Assembly (NCBI RefSeq): GCF_016097555.1
Contig: NC_054704.1
Location: 44,553,800-44,617,799 of the forward strand
Reading direction: 5' to 3'
DNA: 64,000 nt
DNA from: Gigantopelta aegis
Lineage: Eukaryota; Mollusca; Gastropoda; Neomphalida; Peltospiridae
A program made the translations under genes and the position numbers. Of this stretch, positions 24,401 to 32,688 are shown piece after piece; the first letter of the stretch is position 1; every line of letters starts with the position of its first letter. The notes beneath the pieces were generated by a model. The model saw only the letters and a program-made list of their open reading frames with translations. It was not told the origin of the DNA and did not search any database.

Positions 24401-26617
24401 AACATTGCCGTGTGTCGCACACAAATTACCGTTAATATTAAAACTGTGTGACCTTCAAAGCGCGAGTTCGATTCTATAAATTTATGTTCGGTCATGGCGC
24501 TTAGTCAGTTTGGAAATGTCCGACGATTGCGTCAAAGGCTCATTATGGATTGTTAAGTACTTGACTAAAAAATCGCCGAATGGTCGTCAGTATTACATGT
24601 AAAATATATAACGTTTCTTAAATCTGACTCTAGACCTTTAGTTTGATCATTTTCGATTTCATTCTGGCAATGGCATTGGAACGGACAAATTGATGATTGG
24701 TGTGCAGGTGCTACAAGGAGAAAAATTTCGGGAGTTCACAGTTATCTCTGTTTTCGTCTTGTTAACGGTTGTGTACTGACTGCCTTTAATAATGTCATGA
24801 TGTGAACACGAAAAATTATCAAACAAATGGTACCTGTGCCGTCAAATTTTAATAAAATGTACATGTATGTATGTATGTTTGTATGTATGTTATCGTTACA
24901 TATAGATATATAGCAGGCCTACTGACGATCAATTTGTTAGAAATTCTCAGGACAAGAAGACAGTTGAGACAACTGGACTGGTGCCAAGTTATTGATGTTG
25001 GAAAAAGAAAACTGCAGTTCAATAGCTAATATAACTAAGTTTAGTAGAAATACTCATACCCGAAGAATTTGGACAGCTTGACGCACTTTGCTGCTGCCGA
25101 GCTAAGCTCCTGTTCTTTCCTTTTTTTTTAGTCTTCCTTTCCGTGGCATTTCTGTTAACTAATACTAGGGGAAAATCATGACATGAGCACGTGCGTGCGA
25201 GTGTGTCTGTGTGAATCGGTGGTTGTGTGACCTATATTGGGGTATAATTTCATTTTTCATTTTGATATAATACGCTAAATTTTCAAATGGTAATTACACA
25301 TCCATTTGAGTTAGTTCTTTGGGTAGTATGTCGAACAGTTACCAATCAAATTAATACAAGAAAAAACTATAGTATAAAGGCAGTGCGTAATTAACATAAA
25401 GATATACCGACCTTGTCCCACGAAGGTGTTCACGTGATCACAATATAGCTGCGTCCATGATGCAGTCTCTTGCAACGTAGCCTCCTTGATTGTTGATAAC
25501 GCGAGTTGTAACGTAAATAAATTTTAAAACATAATGAAATACGGGTGTTTTAACACTTTTTATTCGAAATTGTCAGTGAAACAATAAATGATCATATGTA
25601 GATCTGGGAAGGGCACGGTTGCAAACCAGGAAGGGCACAAAGGCATTTTCCTTGCCGTCGATAACGTTCGATTTTCGGGGCACAACGGCAAGTAAGGAGG
25701 GCAACGAAGGCACTTGCCGTCGTTGCCGTGGTAAAATTCGATGCCTGTGTTCGCAAATAAAATATATCAAAATTACCAAATATATGACATCCAATAGCCG
25801 ATGATTAATGAATCAATGTGCTCTAGTGGTGTCGTTACACAAAACTAACTTTTTTTGGTGATTGTCGGGCACTTGTCGTATTATTGAATGAGACGGCCCC
25901 TGGAAGACGGAATGGCTGAGTGGGCGATCAAATGACGCAACGTCACGATATAGGTCAGTGAACTTAGAATTCTGCTGTCCGGAGTTTGCCGAAGCTTAGC
26001 TGAATGTGGGTGCTGTCGGGTTTCTTTCTGTAGTGGGTGTATTAGTGATTAATATCTGAATTTGTTTTTTTAATAAAAGAACTCGAAAATGGTCAATGTA
26101 AATGTATTTGACGTCAAAGATAGGATCGTTGTGGTATTATAGCGGAAATCTTTGACTACTTTTTGGTGGTCGGCGATTGCCAAAAAATTACATATTCAAC
26201 ATACAATGATACATAGCTTTGTCTCTGACTCAGTGACTGTAATGAGAGCGTATTTATGTCCAAATGTTCGTCCAGCTCTCTTACAGTCAAGAGTACTCGG
26301 GCTAATGTGCGCCCACAGGTATCCCCAAACAGAAACCCGTAATACAAATGCTATAGTTACATATATAACGTTACTATGATATATCTATTATCTGACGTTG
26401 TTGTTTTCACAGTTTTGGGATACCTGTGATGTGCGCCATGCATTGAACTACATCGCACCCCTGCTTATTTCGATGCATGGCTGACTAAACAAATCTGCAA
26501 CTTGTAAATGCATATCTAATCAAATTATCTGAAACCTAGCACTGTGTACGGAAACACAGACTGATTAAACAATTTAATATCACAAACCTGAGGGTAAGAA
26601 GACGACAAAGATGCCAT
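10502..26617 (-). CDS. TMEM272-like four-pass membrane protein with PPxY motifs (whole gene, six exons)
   Basis: Coding exons in transcript order: 26617-26588, 18148-17947, 15184-15074, 13749-13690, 11678-11463, 10683-10502. They total 801 nt, a 266-residue protein. Every intron is GT-AG and the phases (0,1,1,1,1) join without a gap. The N-terminal part carries PPSY 13-16, PPEY 69-72 and PPSY 80-83. Four hydrophobic segments follow at about 115-139, 147-167, 192-212 and 231-256. The pattern 'AIPVAMIVVG..YDCPAE..IPIYL' and 'GNVWIY' before the last helix are what I recall of invertebrate TMEM272-like proteins, whose function is poorly known. PPxY motifs usually bind WW domains, for example of Nedd4-type ubiquitin ligases, so a sorting or turnover link is an inference. 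The family name is from memory; the structure is read directly. Confidence 0.85.
11463..11678 (-). CDS. TMEM272-like exon 5
   Basis: Acceptor TTTTTCAG and donor ACAG|GTAAGA; 216 nt, phase 1 to phase 1. Codes residues 136-206: the conserved YDCPAE, helix 2 (IPIYLVVMGTCVTV...), a polar loop with two Cys and a PPKR, then helix 3 (FEVFLIMFMLGWFIT). A divergent SINE lies 38 nt upstream of the acceptor. Confidence 0.9.
11717..11992 (+). repeat. SINE, family C-like, divergent
   Basis: Begins 'GGGCGGGATGTA.CTC..TCGGTAGAGC', continues through 'GGGAAAGTGCAAATAAAAGATCCCTTGCTG' and ends 'GTGCTCTAGTGGTGCCATTAAACTAAA'. It lies in intron 4 of the membrane-protein gene, in opposite orientation to the gene. 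Confidence 0.75.
12754..12985 (-). repeat. SINE-A copy, head truncated
   Basis: 'GTTTGTTTTGTTTAATGACACCACTAGAGCAC' tail, middle with 'TAGTAGCAAGGAATCTTTTACC', then 'GCCGTGGTGCACTAACGGGGATCGATCCCAGG'. The rest of the tRNA-like head is absent. Inside intron 4 of the membrane-protein gene. Confidence 0.85.
13098..13261 (+). repeat. 33-bp minisatellite, five copies
   Basis: The unit starts CG(T/A)TA at 13103, 13136, 13169, 13202 and 13235, an exact 33-bp spacing; each holds 'TTGCTTAACAC(A/G)TCATGAC'. Because 33 is a multiple of three, it gives a repetitive open frame (YCLTHHDNPFR), which I regard as accidental. Lies in intron 4. Confidence 0.95.
13365..13494. mobile_element. MITE with CAGRGGCCTA ends
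   Basis: Left end CAGAGGCCTAGAGCCTAAT; right end reads, reversed, CAGGGGCCTAATTCACAAAG. The ends form imperfect inverted repeats about 130 bp apart. No clear target-site duplication. Confidence 0.55.
13690..13749 (-). CDS. TMEM272-like exon 4
   Basis: Only 60 nt, acceptor TTTATTTCAG, donor TAG|GTATGA, phase 1 to phase 1. Codes the first membrane helix, GCTLFLGVLLAIPVAMIVV. The 'AIP.AMIV.G' pattern is the best family marker in the protein. Confidence 0.85.
13886..14215 (-). repeat. SINE-B copy, near full length
   Basis: Starts with the B tail 'AAGGAAGGAATGTTTTATTTAATGACAC', then 'GGTTATATGGTGTCAGACATATGG', the shared centre, and the head 'GGGATCGATCCCAGACCGACTG...GGGCTACGTC'. Lies in intron 3 of the membrane-protein gene, same strand as the gene. 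Confidence 0.9.
14387..14547. mobile_element. Palindromic MITE-like element
   Basis: Arms 14413-14447 and 14483-14516 are nearly perfect reverse complements (TAGATACCATTTATCTCACA and its partner), separated by about 35 bp. Weaker complementarity continues outward to 'AATAGAGAATAATACA' and 'TGTATTATTCTATT'. Can fold into a long hairpin. Confidence 0.75.
15074..15184 (-). CDS. TMEM272-like exon 3
   Basis: Acceptor TTTTTGCAG and donor CAT|GTAAGA; 111 nt, phase 1 to phase 1. Codes residues 78-114: a third PPxY (LPPSYDTVFG) followed by a basic, amphipathic stretch (RVRLMRQQ) leading to the first membrane helix. Confidence 0.85.
15869..16209 (+). mobile_element. CAGGGCTTCTAGA MITE, copy 1
   Basis: Left end CAGGGCTTCTAGATTATGG; right end TTCTAGAAGCCTTG, its inverted partner. 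The inside repeats 'GGCTAGTG' several times near both ends ('CCCATGGCTAGTG'). A second copy in the opposite orientation is at 17228-17575. Ends of this type suggest a hAT-related non-autonomous element. Confidence 0.8.
16625..16650. repeat. Poly-G tract
   Basis: An interrupted run of about 20 G. Length in such runs is unreliable in most assemblies. Confidence 0.8.
17228..17575 (-). mobile_element. CAGGGCTTCTAGA MITE, copy 2
   Basis: Reverse complement of 15869-16209 over its whole length. Flanked by the direct repeat GAAATAT at 17221-17227 and 17576-17582, a target-site duplication, so the borders are firm. Lies in the same intron as copy 1. Confidence 0.85.
17608..17936 (+). repeat. SINE-B copy, full length
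   Basis: Head 'GGGCGGGACGTAGCCCAGTGGTAAAGCG', B box 'TAGGATCGATCCCCG', centre 'GTGGTATGTACTATCCTGTCTG', B tail 'CATTAAATAAAGCATTTCCTTCCTT'. Opposite orientation to the membrane-protein gene; its tail ends about 11 bp from the exon 2 donor. Confidence 0.92.
17947..18148 (-). CDS. TMEM272-like exon 2
   Basis: Acceptor TTATTTCAG before 18148 and donor AAG|GTATCA at 17947; 202 nt, entering in phase 0 and leaving in phase 1. It codes residues 11-77, rich in Pro, Ser and Gln, with PPSY at its start and PPEY near its end. No hydrophobic segment, so it is cytosolic by inference. A SINE begins about 11 nt beyond the donor. Confidence 0.85.
18482..18560 (-). repeat. Repeat R1 end fragment
   Basis: 'CTCTGACTGTAAAAGACGGACATTTGGACATAAATATGCTCTCATTACAGTCAGAGAC' in parts matches the reverse complement of 26225-26290. 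The two CTGACTGTAA / TTACAGTCAG ends are inverted. Confidence 0.6.
18565..18712 (-). repeat. SINE-A fragment
   Basis: Central part only: 'TTGGATGTCAAATATTTGGTAATTTGA', 'AGAAACCCGCTACATTTT', 'GCACCATTCCACAAACAGAACAGCACATACCACAGCC'. Confidence 0.7.
18783..18925 (+). mobile_element. CAGGCATCGAATTTTA element, partial copy 1
   Basis: Begins CAGGCATCGAATTTTAACT and continues with repeated 'GGGCAC(C)AAGGCAA' words. The same end and words occur reversed at 25610-25750. The other terminus is not present. Confidence 0.5.
18930..19798. other. Intron sequence, nothing recognised
   Basis: Part of intron 1 of the membrane-protein gene; no repeat family or exon seen. Confidence 0.45.
19799..23092 (-). pseudogene. 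Dead hAT-type (ZNF862-like) transposase
   Basis: Broken minus-strand coding sequence in family order. 23092-22842: N-terminal zinc-finger-like part (DWDWIGF..KDG, WCEVCKAYY). 22816-22430: continuation with a frameshift (AHSELCFTNFPVLI; SVFPRNPSTVQ). 22290-21980: catalytic-type segment with IHCIAHRLELALKDSFK. 20980-20521: middle part (KPSRSQGTRWIDHRRKAL). 20333-19799: C-terminal dimerisation region (APAHVERQFSYIKRILGDWR). Frameshifts and stops separate the pieces, and 21000-21960 holds inserted repeats. The parts resemble the transposase-derived ZNF862/hAT type from memory. It lies inside intron 1 of the membrane-protein gene, same strand. No terminal inverted repeats were found. Confidence 0.8.
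21399..21660. repeat. Poly-G MITE end plus SINE-A fragment
   Basis: 'CAGTGGCGGATCCAG' runs into about 30 G, followed at 21471-21585 by a minus-strand SINE-A tail ('GTTTGTTTTATTTAACGACGC'), then 'GGGGGGCCCGGGCC'. It interrupts the dead transposase. Confidence 0.6.
23758..23935. mobile_element. hAT-type MITE with 8-bp target duplication
   Basis: Left end CAGTGGCGTAAATACG; right end reversed CAGTAGCGTAACCGAG. Flanked by ATTCAAAT at 23750-23757 and 23936-23943. The 178-bp inside is mostly poly-G/poly-C with a short AT-rich centre. An 8-bp duplication fits hAT transposition. Confidence 0.88.
23944..25609. other. Intron sequence, mostly unassigned
   Basis: Part of intron 1 of the membrane-protein gene. 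24120-24560 is richer in CpG than its surroundings. I see no exon and no family match. Confidence 0.4.
25610..25756 (-). mobile_element. CAGGCATCGAATTTTA element, partial copy 2
   Basis: Ends, reversed, in CAGGCATCGAATTTTACC and contains repeated 'GGGCAC(A)AAGGCA' words as in 18783-18925. Directly followed by a SINE-A tail. Confidence 0.5.
25757..25852 (+). repeat. SINE-A tail fragment
   Basis: 'ATCAAAATTACCAAATATATGACATCCAATAGCCGATGATTAATGAATCAATGTGCTCTAGTGGTGTCGTTA' in parts; last third of the SINE only. Confidence 0.8.
26022..26310 (+). repeat. Unnamed dispersed repeat R1, copy 2
   Basis: The longest copy of the family also seen at 1035-1275, 3955-4040 and 18482-18560. The right part contains inverted words CTGACTCAGTGACTGTAA and TTACAGTCAAGAG. 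It lies 0.3 kb inside intron 1 of the membrane-protein gene. Confidence 0.55.
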
Positions 26618-26700
26618 CGTCCTCCATAGTTCGTCTTCTGTGGATATTTTCTTCCATTGTTTTCAAGAAGCTTTAGTCCTGAGCCACGGCCTTCAGGGTA
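26588..26700 (-). CDS. TMEM272-like exon 1 (5' UTR and first 10 codons)
   Basis: The ATG at 26617-26615 starts MASLSSSYPQ and the exon ends CAG|GTTTGT at 26588. This start is chosen because it alone joins in phase 0 to exon 2 and continues the tyrosine/proline-rich style. An earlier ATG at 26657 is in another frame. The upstream border (about 26700) is not determined. Confidence 0.7.
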
Positions 26701-26774
26701 GTTATTCGGTTAACCCAGTCCCTTCAACGTTACACTAGCCTACTGTTAGTGTCAGATGTACATTATCATTGTGG

Positions 26775-26824
26775 CATTTATTTATTTATTTATTTATTTG
26801 TTTATTTATTTATTTATTTATTTG
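26775..26824. repeat. (TTTA)n microsatellite
   Basis: About 12 units of TTTA with one G interruption. It lies about 75 bp upstream of the presumed 5' end of the membrane-protein gene. Confidence 0.95.
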
Positions 26825-26893
26825 CATTTAATAATGAATAAAGAGTGAAATAAAGTTCAATGTTCAGATATACGGTCTGTAACAAAACGTTAA

Positions 26894-27217
26894 AGTTTGT
26901 TTTGTTTAACGACAGTACTAGAGCACATTGATTTATTAATCATCGACTACTGGATGTCAAACATTTGGTAATTATATGACATATAGTCCTAGAGAGGAAA
27001 CCCGCTACATATTTCCAATAGTAGCAATGAATCTTTTATATGTACCATCCCATAGACCGCTAGACAGCACATATTATTACGGTCTTTTAAACATCAGTCG
27101 TGGTGCACTGGCTAAAAGGAGAAATATCCCAATCAACCAATGGGCTCAACAACGGGGATCGATCCCGGAGCGATCGCGCATCATGTGAGTGCTTTACCAA
27201 TGGACTACGTCCCGCCC
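26894..27217 (-). repeat. SINE-A copy, full length
   Basis: Tail 'AAGTTTGTTTTGTTTAACGAC', all central blocks, and head 'GGGGATCGATCCCGGAGCG...GGACTACGTCCCGCC'. About 200-500 bp upstream of the membrane-protein gene. Confidence 0.92.
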
Positions 27218-27572
27218 AATAACTGTATTAGAAACCCCATGTAACAACGCAACACGCATATTGTTAACAGATGTCTTGTTTATATTAGCGGAGGGATGGA
27301 ACCTGATTACATTGTTTACAGTCACAGTGTCGTCTAGCTCTGTTCTGTTTATAGCCTATGTTGTCAAGGCAAGAGAACACTCGAGCTAACTGAATAGTAG
27401 ATAATAGTAAATGATTTAAATTCGAAATTTGCATATTATGCTAATGGTAAAAAAATGTGGCGAGTTTCCTCTAACACTACGAGTAAAAAAAAAAAAAATA
27501 ATAATCATAATAATAATAAAAAAAAAAAAAAAAAAATAAAAAAAAAAAAATAATAATAATAATAATAGTAAT
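27218..27572. other. Short unassigned stretch with A-rich run
   Basis: 27484-27566 is poly-A mixed with (AAT)n, which may be the tail of an unrecognised retroelement. Nothing else seen. Confidence 0.5.
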
Positions 27573-27782
27573 GTTTAACATCCAATATCCTATAGGGATG
27601 TCGTTATTTTTAGTTTAAAGACACTTGTTGGAGCTACATTTTTCTATTAGTAGCAAGTGATCTTTTATATGTAACATCCCACAGACAGGATAGCATATAC
27701 CACAGTCTTTGGTATACCAGTCGGGGTGCACTGGATAGAGTAAGAAATAGCCCAATGGGACCACCAACGGAGATCGATCCTA
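27573..27782 (-). repeat. SINE-A copy, partial
   Basis: Has 'TAGTAGCAAGTGATCTTTTATATG', 'ACATCCCACAGACAGGATAGC' and 'GGTATACCAGTCGGGGTGCACTGG', ending in 'GGAGATCGATCC'. Diverged tail and shortened head. Confidence 0.8.
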
Positions 27783-27794
27783 AAGAGACCATGA

Positions 27795-28113
27795 GGTGGG
27801 ACGTAGCCCAGTGGTAAAGCGTTCGATTGATGTGCAGTCGGTCTGGGATCGATCCCCATTGGTAGGCACATTAGCCCACTCGTTCCAGCCAGTGCACCAC
27901 GACTGGCATATCAAAAGGCGTGGTATGTACTATCCTGTCTGTGGGATGGTGCATATAAAAGATTCCTTGCTGCTAATCGAAAAGAATAGTCCATGAAGCG
28001 GGTTTCCTCTCTCAATATCTGTGTGGTCCTTAACCATATGTCTGACGCCATATAACCGTAGTTAAAATGTGTTGAGTGCGTCATTAAATAAAACATTTCC
28101 TTCCTTCCTAAAA
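27795..28113 (+). repeat. SINE-B copy, full length
   Basis: Head 'GTGGGACGTAGCCCAGTGGTAAAGCG', B box 'GGGATCGATCCCC', tail 'GCGTCATTAAATAAAACATTTCCTTCCTT'. Head-to-head with the SINE-A at 27573-27782. Confidence 0.92.
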
Positions 28114-28261
28114 CGATCATCTTCAGGTTAGGTTATAATGTTGTACAATATGCCACAATTGCATGATAAATTAATGGCTGACTTTGTTGTTTTTCTAATG
28201 ATTAAGCAGCCTAGTGTAAAATGTACATATGCCACATCCACAACTGCCCCTGTCTTATAAA

Positions 28262-28475
28262 GTTAAAATTTGTTTAGCACTAGCACATTGATTTATTAAT
28301 ATTCAGCTATTGGATGTGAAACATTTGTTTCTTCTGACAAAGGAAATCCGCTTCATGCACATTTTCCTGTACTGTACGTCTTTTAAAAATACTTGTAGTG
28401 GAGCACTGGTTAGAATGGAAAATGTCCAAGTGTGTTCTCCAAGGAGATTCGATCCTATAGGCTTCTCCTAGGCTC
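28262..28475 (-). repeat. SINE-A copy, decayed
   Basis: Tail words 'GCACTAGCACATTGATTTATTAATATTC.GCTATTGGATGTGAAACATTTG' and later 'GTGGAGCACTGGTTAGAATGG' remain; the middle is shortened. Confidence 0.6.
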
Positions 28476-28479
28476 GAGT

Positions 28480-29424
28480 GTCCCAGTGATATTCTCTTAA
28501 TAGAATTCGTCTTGAGGATAACTCAAGTTTCTCGAGGGAAACATAATAAATAAATAAATAATTTTTAATGAAAAAAATATTATTTAAAAATTTAAAAATT
28601 AACAAACAAAAAAAGAGAAAAAAATACAGACAATGTCGGACCACGGTCGGCCTTTTACTGTTAGCTTATTTTTAACAAAGAGCTAAATTGCTTTAGTCTT
28701 CACGAAATAAACGACCTGTGAATAATGAACCGACTTTTAAAATGTTATTGTGGAGACGACAGACACTAATTATAGTGCCATGACTTTGACCTGCTTTTGT
28801 ATGTTTTTCAAAAACCTCGTCCCCTGGCAACAGAAATCTGGTTTTGTCCTTTTTATGAAGAGGCACAAAAACATCTTATTGTCAAGCATGACAAACGGTG
28901 GTTAGGTCGGCTGTCTCCGTGCCTAATTTGTGATCATAGTTAACGGTGTGTAGTTCCAGTAGCTGTGAATTGACAGTAGACAAAAGGTGATGCTTCACTT
29001 CCGGAGAGATCAAAGTGTATCGGCAGCTGACAGGTGTGCTATTATACACCCAGGGTGCCGTTAGGGGTTACACTGCCCCCAAGGAATGCCCATCTAACTG
29101 TTCACCATTGCACGCAGATTAAATCAGGCACAGCTGAGCGCGTAAAAAAAAAAAATCATTTGTTCATGTGAAATATCTAAAATAAGTCAAAGGGGGGATG
29201 CTGTCAGGAATGTATACAGGAAATGTCGAAAGGAGAAACGCCGTGCATTAGGGTTGTTGAATGAAAATAAAATTTGAGAAGTTTAGAAGACTTTTTGTTC
29301 GCATGCACGTATAGACGTTGAATAATGCAGAATCGGGTGGAGGGTGCATACTCTTCAGAGCTGAGGGACCATTCCCCCTCCCGCCCCCCCCCCCCCCCCC
29401 GCTTCCGATGCCTACATGTAATGT
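28480..29424. other. Intergenic stretch, no gene seen
   Basis: Contains a C/G run at about 29384-29401. No coding or repeat assignment made. Confidence 0.45.
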
Positions 29425-30232
29425 TAAACAGTTTTTGTTTAACGACACCACTAGATCACATTGATTAATTAATCATCGACTATTGGATGTCAAACATTTG
29501 GTAATTCTGACATTTATATATGTAGTCATCAGAGGAAACCTGCTACATTTTTCCTAATGCAACAAGGGATCTTTTATATATGCACTTTCCCACAGACAGG
29601 AAAACATATACCACGGCCTTTGACCAGTTGTAGTGCACTGGTTGGAACAAGAAAAATCCAATCAATTGAATGGATCCACCGAGGTGGTTCGATCCTGCGA
29701 CGTAAGCAGGCATCGAAATAAGTCGAGAACGGTCGTTCGGTTACCGGGATGTTACCACATGTAAGAAAAGTCGAGAACGGTGTATCGTTCTCGAAATTTT
29801 TTTCAACGTAATGGTAGTTAAAATTTCGTTTCTGAACGTAAACCAGGCAATGCATTCCGGACTTCCGCGTTTAATTTTCTCGTAAGGAATTGCATCGATG
29901 TTCGCGCGCACTTGTGCAATTGCAAGCAATTATAGTCATTCCGCTTTTAAGCAGCGCCCACTAGATGAATTTACTTCCGCGTTTCGTTTTCTCGTCCCAA
30001 TGTTCGCACGCACCGATACAATTTCAGAACGTCCGCGTTTTAGCGTTAAAAGTAGTAGTAGTAACAGGAATTCAATTCTAACTTTCATGTAGTTGTGGTA
30101 ACCTGTAAGTTACTAGGCTATATTTTGTGGTAACCTGTAAATGGGTTACCAAACCCACAGTGCTTATTTCGATGCCTGCGTAAGCACCTCAAGCGAGCAG
30201 TCAACTGACTGAGCTAAATCTCGCCGCTCCCC
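29425..30232 (-). repeat. SINE-C copy split by an insertion
   Basis: 29425-29706 carries tail and centre ('CTAGATCACATTGATTAATTAATCATCG', 'CACTTTCCCACAGACAGG', 'GAGGTGGTTCGATCCTGCG'); 30185-30232 resumes with the tRNA-like head, reversed 'GCGGCGAGATTTAGCTCAG'. The element between is described separately. Confidence 0.88.
29707..30178. mobile_element. CAGGCATCGAAATAAG MITE inserted in a SINE
   Basis: 472 bp with perfect 16-bp terminal inverted repeats (CAGGCATCGAAATAAG). Flanked by CGTAAG at 29701-29706 and 30179-30184. It sits between the B-box side and the rest of the tRNA-like head of the SINE-C. Internal words 'GTCGAGAACGGT' and 'GGTAACCTGTAA' are repeated. Confidence 0.92.
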
Positions 30233-31176
30233 CCCCCCCCCCCCCCACCATGTAATGTACGCTATAAGTTTTATAACTGTTTAAATAGTTCGTTCAAAAT
30301 AAAAACAAACTAGACTTGTATTTGTTAGGCTTGTTTTAATATATTCAGTTGTGTAGTGTTTCTAAGTGTTAAGAAAACACACTATAGCAGCGTTATTAAT
30401 ATAGTATTGCACAGAATGCTCAGAAATAATACAGTGAGATACAGCACCATCATAATATTATAAATTAAGACAAAACAAACACAAATCAAGCAGTACACAT
30501 TGTGACTATTAAAGGCTAAGTCAAAACAGAAATTGCCATTAAAAATATTGCCCTTTTAAATGATACAAACAAAATACACAATTTGCCCTTGGTTTTTCTG
30601 GCCCATTTTTATATGCTTACCATGCTTAGTGTGCATTATCATTCACAAATACGTTTTCCTTTCATAATTATTTACAATGCTCTTTTGCATTTGTAAATAC
30701 TTTTCAGTTGACTCATACTTGTTTTTTAAGGGTTAGTATCTATTATAAATCTACAAACCCTGCGTAACAAGGTAAACGAATACTAATTTATACACACAGC
30801 TACTTAATAATGCATGTAATACATTTGTCAGTATTGCACACTAGCCAAAGAGACATTTCTATGCTAATTTGCTATGTAAATGTTATTAAATCTGAAACAA
30901 TTCGTGTTTGGAGACTGATGTGCATAATTGCGTATATTATTATGTACTGTAGAAATATAATAAATATCTTACAATTGTTATATAAATGTAATTCGTCATG
31001 TGTGCGGCGTGTGCGTGCATGCGTATGCGTTTCTGTTGTGTGTGTGTGCGTTCGCGCGAGTACAAGTTTCTACATATGTGCATGTATCTGACCATGTGTA
31101 TATGCATATGTGCTGTAATACTGCTATGACGTTTCACGTGTTTTAATCACACTTGAAAAGACAATATTCTATTATA
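30233..31176. other. Intergenic stretch, no gene seen
   Basis: Starts with a C run. AT-rich, with a GT/GC-rich patch near 31000-31060. No repeat assignment. Confidence 0.45.
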
Positions 31177-31178
31177 TA

Positions 31179-31622
31179 CTCAACAAAATTAATTAGGGGT
31201 CAGTAGACGTTTGGTAATTTTATGTCAAGTCTCAAATCATTTTATCAGTTTTGATCACCGATGACTAATACACGGCAAGTATCTTGCACACGGTAGTGGT
31301 TTTTTTGTACATTTATGAATTTACCGAAATGCGTAATCAGTTACAATTCGTTACACGTTGGATCGTAAAGATGATTGGATCGTAAAGATGATCATTTTGT
31401 TTTCTCTTAATTGGGTTGTTAAGTCATTAGTTTAAGAGCATTTCACAACATCGACATCTTACAACTGACGAATCTGTATTTACCCCCCCCCCCCCCCAAA
31501 AAACCCCCAAACAAAACAAACAAACAAACAAAACAAACAAACAAAAAACAAACAAAAAAAAACAACACATATTTGAAGAAAAATGCCGAAATATCTACTG
31601 GCCCTTAATTAATTATGCTGAG
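31179..31622. mobile_element. TA-flanked MITE, Tc1/mariner style
   Basis: Left end CTCAACAAAATTAATTAGGG; right end reversed CTCAGCATAATTAATTAAGG, with matching 'CCAGTAGA' further in. Both ends abut TA (31177-31178 and 31623-31624), the target of the Tc1/mariner group. A C run and a CAAA-rich stretch lie near the right end. A related left end is at 7013-7046. Confidence 0.78.
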
Positions 31623-31624
31623 TA

Positions 31625-32688
31625 TTATTTAACATGTCTAGTGCTAGAAGCACAAAACAATAAACGGTGAATAAAGTAAACAACAAAACAACGTTTCACG
31701 GATCCATGCGCACGTTTCAGATTTACTCGTTTAGGAAGCACTACTTTGCCATTTATACAAAACAAAACATTCATACGGCCATTTCATAAAGAATACAGTC
31801 CAAAAGTTTGGAGATGAAAGAGAAAACAATTCTCACGGGAATGAGACAGTGGAGGTAAATAAAGATTATAATACACCTGTAGATGGGCAATACTGCTTAT
31901 ACGATTAATGTATATGCTGGGTAGTTTCACTGTAAAACTTGTATGGACTAACAGGCTGCATCAAGCCCGTAGGAACGATATCTGGAGTATGGGGCACAAT
32001 CTGTAGTGGTGGGCAAGAACCATAGTTTTATTTCTGTATGGAGTAGAACAAAGAAACGTACAAATGTTTTAAAGTGGGGCGGCAAAGCATCCCCCCCATC
32101 TCCGTTCCTACGGGCCTGTGCTTTGTAGAAATATAAACGTGAATCCAGTAATTGAAAGTTTAGTAATAAAATTAATTTGTCTTTTGAATATTTACTGTTA
32201 TCTGAAAAAAGAGAAATGAAATTTTAAGTAAAAGGAGATTTAACTTTTAAAGAAGGCATCAAAATTGAAGAAATGGAAATAGATGGAGCGAAAATGGTAG
32301 TTTTACTTATACATTTAAACACTAGATTGAAAAAAAAAGATGGAATAGGTAATCCAGAGAAACAGGAAAGAGTTATATCAAATATAACATGAACGTTAAC
32401 ATAACAATACAAATCAAGTGAATTATGGGAGGATGAAAACGGGGTGCGGGGTATAAATAAATATGTAAAACATGACTAAATTCTGATTTTTTCCTTGTAG
32501 CTAAGGATGATCTGAATTCAATATCTTACTCATACAAAACAACATTCTTAAATAACGAACGGCACACAATAACTCAACAACAATTACTGACTAGAATATC
32601 AACACAAAGCATTATTATGCATACGAACCGTCTAAATTAAATAATCAACACCGGTAAATCAACATCAAACGAATTTGTTTGTATACAC
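31625..32688. other. Sequence downstream of ovo, nothing firm
   Basis: May include the 3' untranslated region of the minus-strand ovo gene. A reversed AATAAA-type word lies near 32024, but no end can be assigned. Confidence 0.35.

Noticed and set aside
26627..26657. Start of the TMEM272-like protein at the upstream ATGs
   Set aside because: That frame enters exon 2 out of register and stops after a few codons; the ATG at 26617 joins in frame.
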